This document shows positions 43,431-55,388 of a stretch of DNA of 64,000 bases, in pieces. The translations under genes and the position numbers were made by a program. Under the pieces are notes generated by a model. The model ran no database searches. It was given only the letters and a program-made list of their open reading frames with translations, and was not told the origin of the DNA. This DNA comes from Stenocarpella maydis (lineage: Eukaryota; Ascomycota; Sordariomycetes; Diaporthales; Diaporthaceae), in contig NQMI01000114.1 of the NCBI GenBank assembly GCA_002270565.1, positions 1 to 64,000 on the forward strand, in the 5' to 3' direction. Position 1 is the stretch's first letter. Each line of letters opens with the position of its first letter.

Positions 43431-44399
43431 ATGGGCTCAGTTGCGGAAGCTGCGACTTTCAGCAGGGACCAGCTGTCAAAGTACTTCGACCATGTGAAGC
43501 TGCCTTCGAAGTACCGACAGGACAGCGTGCCTCGCGACCTGGCCTTGCTGTCAGCGCTGCATATCCATCAGATTGCAGCAATCCCATACGAGAACCTGTC
43601 TCTGCATTACTCTCAACACAAGACTGTCGACCTAAACCCTCAAGCCCTGTTCACCAAATTCGTCGGAAATGGACGCAACCGCGGTGGGTACTGCATGGAA
43701 GGCTCGCTTTTCTTCATGCACGTCCTTCGCAGCCTAGGATACGAAGCTTACCCGACCGGTGTGAGGATTCGGCTGCGGGAGGATGGGATTCCACAGGGCG
43801 ACTACGTTGGCATGACGCACATGGCTCTCATTGTCGATCTGGATGGAGAAGAGTACGACAAGTATGTCTGCGACGTCGCATTCGGCGGCGATGGGCCGAC
43901 TGCGCCGATGCCACTGAAGGCTGGCCCTATCACCAAGAACCTCGGAACACAAGAAGTCCGGTTCGCACGTGAGCGTGTCCCGGGATCGAAGAGGCAGGAT
44001 TTCTGGGTTTACCAGTACCGGAACTCAGCTGCCAAACCCTGGAACTCATTCTATGTTTTCAACGACACGGAGTTCCTCGAGGTTGATTTCAACGTAGTCA
44101 ACTATTACACCAGCCAGGCAGGAACGTTCCAAAACTTCAACATCATGATTGTCAAGTTCTTGCGTGGTCACGACGAAACCACGGGCCAGGGGAAGATAAT
44201 TGGCAAGGTCATGCTGGTTAATGGCGTTGTGAAAAGGAACATGGGCGGTAAAACGGAGGTTGTCCAAATCTGCTCTACTGAGGCTGAACGGATTAGTGCG
44301 CTTAAAAGTTGGTTTGGGATCACGCTAACGGGTGAAGAAGTCTCTGGAATCAAGGGATCTGTTACGGAGCTGAAAAACGCCGAAGTCAAAGTTGTTTAA
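43431..44399 (+). CDS. Arylamine N-acetyltransferase (fungal NAT)
   Basis: Acyl-CoA-dependent transferase that N-acylates arylamines. Fungal members detoxify aniline-type and plant benzoxazolinone breakdown products, some of them preferring malonyl-CoA (Fusarium FDB2/NAT1). A single exon encodes 322 residues with the full catalytic triad: Cys88 in RGGYCMEG, His130 in THMALIV and Asp148 in CDVAFGG. The IPYENLSLHY segment (about residues 51-60) and the C-terminal lid are also present. Length and motif order match fungal NATs. No signal peptide. Intact, and isolated from obvious pathway partners in this window. Confidence 0.93.
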   Translation: MGSVAEAATFSRDQLSKYFDHVKLPSKYRQDSVPRDLALLSALHIHQIAAIPYENLSLHYSQHKTVDLNPQALFTKFVGNGRNRGGYCMEGSLFFMHVLRSLGYEAYPTGVRIRLREDGIPQGDYVGMTHMALIVDLDGEEYDKYVCDVAFGGDGPTAPMPLKAGPITKNLGTQEVRFARERVPGSKRQDFWVYQYRNSAAKPWNSFYVFNDTEFLEVDFNVVNYYTSQAGTFQNFNIMIVKFLRGHDETTGQGKIIGKVMLVNGVVKRNMGGKTEVVQICSTEAERISALKSWFGITLTGEEVSGIKGSVTELKNAEVKVV

Positions 44400-44660
44400 A
44401 GTTTGTCCTAATGCAAGGGGAGGTCAGCTAGCATAAAAGTCTTGGGTATAAATGGTCAAAGTGCGGTATATATAGGGGGGGAGGGCAACATGCCAAGTGG
44501 TGAAACACCGAGAGCGGCACGCAGCCCCAGAGCTCGCTCCACCGGTCGCAGCCCATCTGAGAGGCACTACCAAAATCCGCGGAAGCCGTCAAACGTCCCC
44601 TCAGTAACCTCCGCTTCTCGGTAGAAGCATGTTGTCCATCTCACCCCGCTGGCCGCTAAA

Positions 44661-44885
44661 CTACCCGATTGTGCCATCGCTCGCTAGGACGCGGTGGCGT
44701 GGAACTATCGGAGCAAAAGGATTATTTCGCATCGCGCCGCGGACGGCTCTGGCAGATGGCTGTTGTGACTTCCCGCTTATGTGATGTGCCAGAGCCCGAT
44801 AGGTTGCGCAACTACCCCGGGGAACCTGGGTGAACAGGGCTAGAATACCATTGCAGAAGGGATCGAGGTCAGACGAAGAGTACAC
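44661..44885 (-). pseudogene. MGMT/alkyltransferase-like DNA-repair domain, active-site Cys replaced
   Basis: The minus-strand frame encodes the DNA-binding alkyltransferase domain: VPRGSCATYRALA (helix start), RAVRGAMRNNPF (the family's R-x-V/A-G-x-A-M-x-x-N-P recognition-helix region) and PRHRVLASDGTIG. In active O6-alkylguanine transferases this is PCHRV, with Cys as alkyl acceptor; in alkyltransferase-like proteins it is PWHRV. Here it is Arg (codon CGC, one transition from TGC). There is no ATG, an in-frame TAA lies just upstream, and after GTIG the frame ends although GFRGFW, the expected continuation, is recognisable about 85 bp on, next to what looks like a lost acceptor. Relic or partial gene. 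Confidence 0.65.
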
Positions 44886-45054
44886 GAGTTAAATTATTCG
44901 TATAACACTGGTCGGGACCTTTTGGTTTTGCTCACCCTTATTTTACCTCCTCTAACCCAGGATGGCTCCAGGGGTGGCCGGCTTGAAGTATGCGAAAACT
45001 CTGTGATTTGTTGCTTGCTTCTCGGCTTCTGTACCACGCCGTCTCCCAGGTCAG

Positions 45055-45085
45055 TATGTGCCCCCCCCCCCGGGGGGGGCACATA
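45055..45085. repeat. Perfect 14-bp inverted repeat of C8/G8 with 3-base loop
   Basis: TATGTG followed by eight C, three more C as loop, then eight G and CACATA. A near-ideal hairpin; a homopolymer-based palindrome is also a place where assembly may be unreliable. Confidence 0.85.
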
Positions 45086-46791
45086 TCTGTATTTATGTTG
45101 CTCTTTCTGCCCCCCTAAAGAGAGGGCTCTCTCGTCTAAATCAACGAGATCAACGTCACTTTTAGACAAGTTCTCACCCAACCTGATCGCACATTCCAAT
45201 CGGTCCTGGCATATATGCCTGTACGCGGAAATCTTCAAAACCTGCTTCCAAGGTCGATCTTTGCCTACGAAGTTGCCAAGGGTCATAGGCGAATGACTGC
45301 CCGAAGGTAAGTCTGGAAGAGGTGTATACCCATATCAGTGCGACCAAAGTCTTCACGGGGTTGAGCACCCTTGGCTCAAATGCATGTATTCCACCAACGA
45401 AGATAGTCCGTAAACGTAATAATGGGAAAAACTCAACAACCACATCTATCACACAAGAAATTTGTAGTTCCTAGAGTCGTTTTGGTTTTCAGAATATCGA
45501 TTCATACCCCGCTAGTCTCATTGTGTGGAGATCCGCCACCTGTGATGCGACACCACTTCTAAGATGCTTCGCAGGGGATCTCTGTCCGGCAGATACCGAG
45601 TAGTGCCTCCACAGTCCCGGAACGAAGGTACGCCAGTGTTAATGTGGCAGATGGAAATCGGCTGTTGCCCGCTGAGCCCTCTGACTTCCTATCCCCCTTG
45701 CTTGAGCTCATCTTGCCTTCCTTCTTGAGGTGGGTTTTGCAACAGAGGATTTGGTTCGGCCGGTACTTCCAGCCTTCGCCATTACAGTCCTTACTTAGGT
45801 ACACTTCTCGTTTACTTCTACGTAATCCCTAGGGGTATAACAGTTCATCCGCGTCCCCCCGACAAACGTGCAACGGCTGCACTTCCGGCCGGAGAGCTTT
45901 TTGCATGAGATTTTTTCCCTAACCGCGCCTGCGTAGTCTTTATAGTCTCTACCGCACGAGCGCATAACCACTTTGGCGGCGAGGATGGATCAAGGTGTAT
46001 AGGTTTTAAGTCTTTTGAGAGCGACGGTTGTCCATAGAACGCCGGCGTCCTCCAACGCCCTGGTCCCGGATTTCGATGACAGCCAAGATCATTGCCAGAG
46101 ATAACGATACACTAGCCTTTTATTTGAGGCCCTCATCCTCGGATTTGGAACTCTTAGGACCTGTATTAAGGAACGGCAGATCGCCTGACCTCTTGTAACC
46201 TCCAGACCCTTCACTGTTTCACCTCCTGCCCCTAGCATGAGACCCCATTTGATCATCGTGACTCCGACCTGCTACTAATATGAGATTATATTGGCCTTTT
46301 AGTCTTGAAAAAGCAGGGAATCTTTGCTGTAATGCACACGGACAAGGTTCTCAAGGTCGGCATTTGATTGTAGCCGAAATACGCTGTGCTGATAAACGGG
46401 GGCATATCCTCATTGCAAGCCATCTGTATGTGTGTAGGATTCAAGCAGGGTAAACGAAGGCATGCAGTGGATAAGCAGCGCAGAAATGGTGAGAGAGTAT
46501 TCAACCTAAGGATATAACTGGACTTGGCCTTCCTCTTCCTCTCTCCCTTCCTGAGAACATTCCCATCTTACAGATGGATCACTCCCATCCTCGCGTCTTC
46601 CTATCTTGCTTGCGGCTCAAAGTAGCGCTCCTCCCAACCAGATGGCAATTGAAGTCGTAATACTGGGTAGGTGATGCTGTGATATTATGGTCTTTAATAC
46701 CAGATTTGCGACGTATATATTATACGAATGGACTTTCAGACTAGCAGCAAGTGATATAAAAGCACAGATGATGATAATATGCTGTTAAATA
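45086..46791. other. Intergenic, no gene seen
   Basis: Transition from gene-bearing to AT-rich DNA. No recognisable gene or element. Confidence 0.5.
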
Positions 46792-46835
46792 AGTCCCCTT
46801 ACCCACTCACGCACCAACCCCCTCGCGCACCGGCC
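46792..46835 (+). repeat. Left terminal inverted repeat of the Fot1-like element
   Basis: Begins AGTCCCCTTACCCACTCACG; preceded by TA at 46790-46791. Contains the internal direct echo CGCACC. Confidence 0.92.
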
Positions 46836-48683
46836 GTCAGGGGCCCCCTTTTCGTGACTACATCCTATTGAATTTCAATATTCTGACTTTTATAAAGATG
46901 ATATTTTCTCAAAATTTATACCATTCTATTCGTCTTTTCTTTCTCTATCGCTCAATATATCTTTTGCATCTATAAATTGAATTCTTACTACCATAAACAG
47001 TCAATTAGATGGCATCCCTTAACAGCAAGCGGCTAGAGACCACCATATTTCCTAATATGCCCTACGCCGCCGCCTTCTAAGTGTAAAATCCCGAGAGGAA
47101 TTTAATTACTCTCTTTAGAAGCTGAGCAATATTTAGGAGTCTTTTTTGGCTAAATGGTCCCTTATACAGGACCGTTTATACCGCCTCCCATCACACATTG
47201 CTCTCTAGCGCTTTACTATAAGAATCATCAATGATGGGCTCCCTAATACCACTCTATACCAACCCATAGGCATTAATTAGGTATAAAAGTTTCTAAAGAG
47301 AAATCTATCTATAAAGACCCTTAAAGCCATATATATTAAATATAAGCGTATAAATGGTGCTAGCTATAAGAATATTAATATTTTCTTTAACCACCTGGAC
47401 CTCCTAGAGCTCTAAGATATTCCCCTTAAATTCTAGTATAATACCAATAAGGTGGGCTTTTAGGAAGGCAATAGGGATAATTAATTAGTTATTAGGTCTT
47501 TAGTAGTTAACTTAATTATTAAAAAAACGGCTATCTCTCATATATAGTGCACAGGAATTAAGTATATTAATAGGGCGGGCTAGGCGATTCCTTTACTCAT
47601 TATCTTCTATAGCAAATCCGTATAACAACAATAGTTTCCTATAGATAATTCAGACTTTTAGTTATTTAAAGGCTAGCAATTTAATATATTAGAGAATAGC
47701 TGGATTAATAATTTTATTGGATTATAATAGCTAAAGGAGCTATTTAAGCCAAATACTCAGCCCGTGGATCCTAAATAATGAAGGGTTCTGCTTCTTAATA
47801 GCTACAGCTCACATACTACTGAAGATTTTATGTAGTATTACTAAAAATTGAAGATTTGGCTTATATTTCTTCCCTCCTATATATCCTACATCCTTCAGCC
47901 TCTCAACATTGGTATATTCTCCTCTTTAAAGCGGAGATATTATTAGTAATTAGCCCTTTTGGCCATAACCTACGGTATAGAGGAATCCAGCAAGGAATTC
48001 TTTCTTTATATCCATTAAAAAGCATGTAAAATAGCCCTTAAGAAGACCACTATTAGAAATGCTTGGTCTACAACGGGAATTTAGCCTAGAGACCAAATAA
48101 AGGTTAAGAGATCGCAACTGGTAGTTAAAAACAATAATAATGCAATTATTAGAGCCCCTATACCCCTAGCGGTTATCCCAATTAACTTAGAACTAGCTGC
48201 AATCAATTTAAAAACACTATATTTCTCTAGATATATTCGGGTAATTGAATTGGAATTGTGTAGCATTAGTAATGCGTATAAGTCCCCCACTATATGTCTC
48301 TTATTTAAGAAGCTTGGTAAGGGGCTGGATGAGTTAGTAGTATGTGTAGCTATAGCTGAAGCTGAAAAGGAGGTCCTTATAGCTGCTTTGGAGCATTAGA
48401 AGCTTAGGAAGAAGAGGAGGGTTGTATTAAACTTAAATTAAGCGTTTGTGGATATTGTGGCGATTGCAAGGGAGAGGGCAGTGATGGGACTTATAAAAGA
48501 AGAGCCGGCGGTAATACTTGAAGGCGACGAGTTAGGGGATGATGATGAGGTTGAGGAAATGGAATGTATTGTGGTGCATGCTTTAGATAGCGAGGGGTCG
48601 TTATTTGATTGCGAATAGCTGTAATGGTTGTTGAGAAATTAATTGTTGAAGTTGAGGGTGGTTCTAGAGGAGGTTAGAATTAG

Positions 48684-48727
48684 GGCTGGTGCGCGAGGGG
48701 GTTGGTGCGTGAGTGGGTAAGGGGACT
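48684..48727 (-). repeat. Right terminal inverted repeat of the Fot1-like element
   Basis: Reverse complement of the left repeat with one G/A difference; followed by TA at 48728-48729. Confidence 0.92.
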
Positions 48728-49149
48728 TATATACTTCGCAAGAAGATCCAAGATGCAATAGGACTTCCATGAAAAGTTCATCTATATTTTAAGAAGAAAG
48801 GAGTTATGGAATTATCTTACCGTGTAGTCATAATGCATACATTATGGTTAAAGCAGTAGCCGCCTAACAGATGGTTTATAAGCGCCTTTTAAACTCACAT
48901 ACGACGGCATATTTGTAGTGAAAAGCACTTGCAACTGCGCTGCTTAGTTAGATAAACGGAACTCAAATACGACACAGAAGCCCAAGATTAGGATCCAGGG
49001 ACGGTGACCCTAGGACAAAAGAAAGAAAAGGGCATAGCAACGTTGGAAACCCATTAGAAATTATACCAGAATTTATCCTCGCTTTTACGTACGCTAAAAC
49101 CTTGGAATGAGAGTTGTTCTGGAACTGATTACGTCTATGCGGTCGTCAG

Positions 49150-49640
49150 AATGGGCCATATATTGGTGAGGTCAGGCGTAATATCAAGCGTCAAGGATCA
49201 AAATGTTTCGATCCATTGTAACCTGCATATCAACCTCCTCATTTATATGGTGCCTCTGAGCATCAATTCCATGTGAACCTGCGATGAGGAGCCCCTCAAC
49301 CCTGGAGATGTACTGATCATTAAGCCTTTGCTGCTCATTAATCATGGCTTGGGACCACTTTATACCCGGAGTCGCATCCTATTTGAGTGTCGAAGGATCG
49401 ACGACACTGACAAATATCTTAAGGTTCGTCAAGCCATTTGATTTGGCCAGATCAACCTTCTTCTTGAGAGATTGCAGGTTTCCTCCATCTGTGGGCCAGC
49501 TGCTAGATGGGCGAGAAGTGCATCCTAACGGATTTCACCCGGTTCTGCTTTCCTGGTATAGGTACCGCAGGCACCGATGCCTATACAGCAGGCCAGGCCC
49601 AAAGTGTAGAGTCCTGTGTCGCCCTCTAGATCCTGTCGGG
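49150..49640 (-). pseudogene. Relic of an unrecognised fungal protein
   Basis: On the minus strand about 110 codons are open except for one TAG: DGGNLQSLKKKVDLAKSNG, then LKIFVSVVDPSTLK, stop, then DATPGIKWSQAMINEQQRL and VEGLLIAGSHGID, ending LILDA before a TGA. Upstream in another frame, YTLGLACCIGIGACGTY looks like the preceding strand. The composition is clearly protein-like and much less AT-rich than the surrounding transposons. I do not recognise the family. Confidence 0.45.
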
Positions 49641-49899
49641 CCTCATCCTATCGTAATCGAAGTCAGTCATCAAGGCACGGAGGATCCAGCTACGCAACCA
49701 TGGCGGAGGAACAGCCCTTGTGGTGCTCAGATTTTGCCACAATATCTAAAGCTTGATGATACTCTCGAGAGACAGACTAAAAATAACAGGAATTGCTTTT
49801 CGATGGGTGCAACATTGTACGAGGACTGCTTACCATGTAGACTTCTGTTCCTGCAAGCATTATACTTTCCGACTAGGGTATTGGTGTAAATATGCAATA

Positions 49900-51665
49900 T
49901 GAATTGTATAGTTTTCAGGCATGCTCAGGTGTTTTTACTTGAGTAGTGGTTCTCGGTTCGATGAGGCATGGCGAGTGGTTTAAGGTGGCTTAGACGATGG
50001 GGTTTTAAAGCCACGAGGCTTCTATGGGACCTTAGGCCACTCATGAAGAAGCACGCTACTGCCACTCGACTGACCCTGAATACAGCAGTGAATAGGTGAT
50101 GCGAGTGATTGGAGGTATGTAATATGACGAGTTTTCGTGTTGGTCCTTCGCCAGTCACGGTATTGTATTTCTTATCCAACGCTGGGTCTTTGAGCGTTTA
50201 TGACTGTATGAAGGGACCACCGCAGCTCCTTTTTCTTTTAAGGGAATTGCGACGGGATTAAAAAGGAAAGTAGCTTCACCAGTCAAATAAGAGTCTAGCC
50301 CAACGTCAGTTGAAGCAGGGTTTGAAATTGATACCTTATTATTTCAATACTAATATTAATAAATAGTAATATTAAGATTCAAATTCATTACAAGAATTTT
50401 ATTAAGTATTAATATATAAATACTGAAATATTAATCTGGTAATAATAAAATATTTAAGTAAAGAATGAATTCTAATATTAAATTACCTTTTAAAATATTT
50501 TTAGTATTAAGATATGCTTTTATCTTTGCTGCTTTAGTAATATTAAATTATTATTTAATATGTATTATTAATGGTATAGTTTTATATACTGCTTAAGAAT
50601 TCCGGCCTCTATTTAGAAATTCCGGTGTTTTAGTTAAACTAGCTATACTAACTAACTAACGGTCTATAGTTATAAGCAGTATAATAGAACCTAAGAATAT
50701 TAGTATTGAAAAATGCTAATTTAATTAGGTTAATATTAAAGAATTACTGATATTATTAGTTAAATATTAGGAAAATAACTAAAGTAATGAAACTGATTTC
50801 AACCCTGGGTTTGAGTAGTTAATAAAAAGCTATAAGGCATTTACTGGAGTAAATGAGATAGAAAGGACCTTTGCGTTGTAGTTTAATCGAGCTTATATCG
50901 CTACACCCTTGATATTTTTTTTGTTACTGTTTTCAGCAACTTCATGGAACACTACAGCTTGAACAGGTTATTGTATCTTGAGCGGACCGTTGAACCTTAT
51001 GCTAACGCCACTGGGCTTTGATGTCTCTCATTGTCCTTTTGGCAGGTTGGCGCCCACTACTGTAGTTTACTGACAAGATGATATGGATACGCTTCTTTTT
51101 TTTTAAAAAAAAAAAGACGCAGGAGATTTCTACTCACTCGTAACTTCAGTGAGTCGGTGGTACATATTCACTGGTATCCCCAAGTCACTGTCACGCACTA
51201 CCATTCCAGTGGTGCCTCAAGGACCACATCGCCTCGAGACTGATTCCACTATACTCCAATAGAAGCGCCGGATTGTGAGAAACTCGAATTAAGAAATAAG
51301 ATTACGGTTTCAAATTCTTGCAGTAAGCCTTTCTTTAATTGAAATAATTGGTGAACTGTTCTATTCCCGTGCAATCATTGATTTGCTTGGCATTGTGCCT
51401 TTGGCAAAAGTTGACTCCAGGCTTTGTGCAGCACCATTCCTTGTTTAAAACACTATCTGTAACTCACAGATTTGCTAATGCTTGACCTGCTTGCATATTT
51501 GTCAACGTTATTACGGTAGGTTATGCGAAGCTTGGGGGACCAGGCGTTTGGCTCACTATTGAAGTTCCATATGGCTTGCTAAATGCTCAAGGTTTAGAAT
51601 TTAGTTAATTTCATTAAAACTAACTAATAATTAGTTCGCAGTAGATTTACAATTTATAAATAAAC
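49900..51665. other. AT-rich RIP-affected spacer
   Basis: Very AT-rich from about 50300 to 50800; no gene or element end that I can define. A T10/A11 near-palindrome lies at about 51093-51117. Confidence 0.5.
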
Positions 51666-51870
51666 TGTTGGAATAGCACTTAGGATCGCACATCAGTATG
51701 GGGATGAGGTGGCTTAGTCAGCCACCTAGGTACCGCACGGAGGCCTTAAGCCCCTACCGTGTGCTTCCCCTCCCTTGTTTTAGAACCTAAATAGATCATC
51801 AAATAATAGAACCAGTTCAACAACCACTATACATACATACTAACAGCCATATAGCAAAGGCTATTCAATA
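51666..51870 (+). repeat. 5' LTR of copia element
   Basis: Begins TGTTGGAATAGC and contains GGGGATGAGGTGGCTTAG, also found in the 3' LTR. Downstream comes a putative primer-binding region containing TTGGCGC. Confidence 0.75.
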
Positions 51871-53064
51871 CTAATTAGTAATTGCTTGGCGCAATTATAG
51901 ATTGGCAAGAGTGAAAAAACAAGCCCCTATATGACTCTCTAGCTATACTGCTAAATGAGGATCAGGAAGTAGAACAGCTAGAGTTGTATGCTTGTGCTAA
52001 GAGCCTAGGGATCTCCTCAATCAAGCCGCAGTATAGTATAAGAAAGGAGGCCACCTAGAAGACAATCTCTATCTATCTTGTATAAATCATACCTATTACT
52101 ATTAAATAAGGATTGGGAGGTAGTATAAGAGGTAATCTATATAAGTAAGATAGAGGGAGTATATGTAACTATATAATAAAATACCTCAACCTATATGAAC
52201 TAATATAAAAACTATTAAGATATTAGCTATATTAAATGACCCTGAACAGAATATTCCTAGACCTTCTAGCTAGAATATAGAAAGACCACCTCCTATAGTT
52301 ATATATGAAGAAATGGCTGAAGGGAGTATAATACCAATCTTAAGGTGGTGATAATAGATAGACCTATAATTCTAGGATGAGGATGAGATTAACCTAGAAG
52401 AACTACCCTTAGAGATATACCTTACTATATACTTTATATAAGTTCTAATAGAGGATACCTAAATATAACTATATGGGAATCTACTCCTAAACTCCCTAGT
52501 TAAAGACTTTAAGGGGTGGACTACCTATTAATTTAATTAGGTCCCTTATATATTTAAGAAAGAGCTACTTCACCTAATTAGTAAAGAGGGAATATAAATA
52601 CCAGGAGGATCCTATTTAGCAAGAATCATATAACTTATTAAGGCTAGAAAGGCAAGCTATAGGCAGCTATAGTAAACTTAATAAACCCTACCTGGCCCCA
52701 TACGAGCCACAACATTACCAGCTAGATAGCAATTAATATAACCCATACAAGTAATTATTGAGCTGTATGAATGATAGTAACAATCTTATTTGCATGAAGC
52801 CCCTCAAACTGCACAAGTACAGATAGCAGAAACCTATCCTGTATGACAGATACCTCCCGTCTATATGGATGGTGCTCCATACAACCTACCTCCGACCTGA
52901 ATAGTCTATAATGGGCCAATCAACCCCCAAGATGTAGCCAACTTCCATAAGGGATGGAGGAAGGAATATAACTATATAGGGAGGCTGTATAACCTATTAT
53001 ATGATAAAGCATGAATCTTTATAGGGTATTATAGAAGATTGCAAATCTAAGAGGATTAATATTA

Positions 53065-54088
53065 TATAGTCTTTCTAGATATACTCTTAGACTGTGTAGA
53101 GGACTTCTACCTCTACTATATAGGCCTGGATAAGATATAAAAGGAAATATATAATTTAATAGATATGTACTTTAATATGAATACTAATTATAGCCAGTAC
53201 TAGGCAGATTGGATGACTATATCCTTTATATAAGTTAAAAGGGAGAATCTAGAGAAAACACTCCTAGAAGTACTAGAGGTACTTCTTAACAAACTCTAAC
53301 TTGTATAATGGGCCCTAGGAGAGGGATACTAAGGAGAGATTGCACTCTATATAATAGTTTCCCGAGTATATTATGTAACGCTAGAGCTTGAATATATCCT
53401 AATAAACTAGAAACTAATATATAAAGGCCTATTTGTAGACCTTTAAGTAGTAATCTAAGTTACTATAGAGAGAAACTTAACCTAATAATTTATTACTTAA
53501 GATAAGGTAAAAATCAACTTTATGGATAGAAGGTATATATCAAACTTTAATAACTGCTAAAAGCCTTTATATAATTGCCCTTGAATAAGCTCTTTATATA
53601 ATTATTTACAGCCTGATAAGGGCTAGTTTCTATAATAACCCCTTGTACAACTAGGGCAACAACTATACCCATTATGATAACTATTCAGACCACCTCATAT
53701 AACAAGCCGACCAAAGAAGTGCTTTGTATGTAAGAAGGAAGGGTGCTGGTCTACTAACTACTTTGAAAAGGAGCGGAGTGATATATAAGGCTAGTACCTA
53801 TAAGCATGCAATAACCTTAATTAGGAATCTCTTTAGGGAGAGAGTGAATTTTAGTTATTTATACTTAACTATAAGGGGGAGAACCCAGATCTCAACTATA
53901 TAGAAGACTAATTATGGGATTTATAGGGCTTAGAGGATAAAGATATACCTTAATAGCACCTTATTAATGTAGTATTTAATTACTATATAATAGGTAAGGA
54001 TATCTACTTAGCTTTAAGAATGACTACTATAGAAAGCTTCATACTATATAACCCATATAGTATAATATATTAAGGGGAACTCTAGGAT
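53065..54088 (+). repeat. First copy of duplicated gag segment
   Basis: Matches 54370-55388 at high identity; differences are mostly C/T and G/A transitions. Ends exactly at the N at 54089. Confidence 0.85.
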
Positions 54089-54089
54089 N
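54089..54089. other. Undetermined base N, probable scaffold join
   Basis: The only N in the window. The first gag copy stops here, while the second copy carries on past the same point (at 55389) into protease sequence. Confidence 0.9.
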
Positions 54090-54369
54090 AATGCACTAAG
54101 TTATATACTTTTTGGGTAAGAAATAAGGGTAATGCAGAGGTCTGAATTAAGGTGCAAATGCAGGCCAAAATAATCGACTCACGGCCACCAAACTCATCTT
54201 GCGTCACGCATGCACTGGGCGTACTTAGCGAAAAATCGCCTGACTCGCAAGTCTAGGGTAACTCCTTGCTAGAAAGTCTAGGGTAACTCCTTATAACGAA
54301 GTCTAGGGTAACTCCTTGCACGGAGTACCAACGCCCTGCTGAGCGGTTCCGTTTAACAATACCATACAG
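54090..54369 (-). repeat. Inverted copy of the solo-LTR-like sequence, with 3 direct repeats
   Basis: Reverse complement of the sequence at about 60565-60750 (shared GTGCAAATGCAGG, AATAATCGACTCACG, CCAAACTCATC and GCACTGGGCGTACTTA). Contains three copies of AGTCTAGGGTAACTCCTT at about 54250, 54275 and 54300, spaced about 25 bp, against one diverged unit in the other copy. Confidence 0.8.
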
Positions 54370-55388
54370 TCTTCCCAGATATATTCTCAGACCGTACAGA
54401 GGACTTCTACCTTTACTATATAGGCCCGGATAAGATATAAAAGGAAATGTATGATCTAATGAACATGCACTTTAATACAAATACTAATCATAGCTAGTAC
54501 TGGGCAGATTGGATGACTATATCCTTTATATAAGTTAAAAGGGAGAATCCAGAGAAAACACTCCCAGAAGTACTAGAGGTACTTCTTAATAAACTCTAAC
54601 TTGCATAATAGGCCCTAGGAGAGGGATACTAAGGAGAGATTGCACTCCATATGATAGTTTCCCGAGTATATTGTGCGGTACTAGAGCTTGAATATGCTCT
54701 AATAAACTAGAAACCAATGTGTGAAGCCCTATTTGCAGACCTTTAAGCAGTAATCTAAGTTGCTATAGAGAGAAACTCAACCTAATAATTTATTACTTAA
54801 GATAAGGTAAATATTAACTTTATAGATAGAAGGTATATATTAAACTTTAATAACCACCAAAAGCCTTTATATAATCACCCCTGAATGAGCTCTTTATATA
54901 ATTATCTATAGCCTAATAAGGGCCGGTTTTTATAATAACCCCTTATATGACTAGGGTAATAATTATACCCATCATAACAACTATTCAGACCACCTCATAC
55001 AACAAGCCAACTAAAGAAGTGCTTTATATGCAAGAAGGAAGGGTGCTGGTCTACTAACCACTCTGAAAAGGAGCGGAGTGATATATAAGGCTAATACCTA
55101 TAGGCGTATAATGACCTTAATTAGGAACCTCCTTAGGGAGAGGGCGAATTTCAGTTATTTATACTTAACTATAAGGGGGAGAACCTAGATCTCAACCATA
55201 TAAAAGACCAACTATAGGATTCATAAGGCTCAGAGGATGAAAACACACCCTAACAGCACCTTATTAATACAGCATTTAATTACCGCACAATAGGTAAAGA
55301 TATCTACTCAGCTCTAAGGATGATTACTACAGAAAGCTTTATACTATATAACCCATATAATATAACATATTAAGAGGAACTCTAGGAT
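54370..55388 (+). repeat. Second copy of duplicated gag segment
   Basis: Partner of 53065-54088; continues into the rest of pol and is the copy that belongs to the 3' half of the element. Confidence 0.85.

Larger units (their letters stand above)
46792..48727 (+). mobile_element. Fot1/pogo-like DNA transposon, RIP-mutated
   Basis: 1936-bp element with 44-bp terminal inverted repeats (46792-46835 and 48684-48727, one mismatch) flanked by TA, the Tc1/mariner-pogo target duplication. Size and repeat length closely match Fot1 of Fusarium (about 1.93 kb, 44-bp repeats). The plus strand still translates as a pogo-type DDE transposase riddled with TAA/TAG at former Gln/Trp codons. Recognisable pieces: YNTNKVGF (first Asp region, mutated), FLPSYISYILQPLNIGIFSSLK (central, with HTxxLQPLD-like segment), and a well-kept C-terminus AFVDIVAIARERAVMGLIKEEP. 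Inactive, but could be mobilised in trans because its ends are nearly perfect. Confidence 0.9.

Noticed and set aside
43431..44885. NAT gene plus alkyltransferase relic as a detoxification/repair cluster
   Set aside because: Only one of the two is intact and no pathway partner is nearby; adjacency alone is weak.
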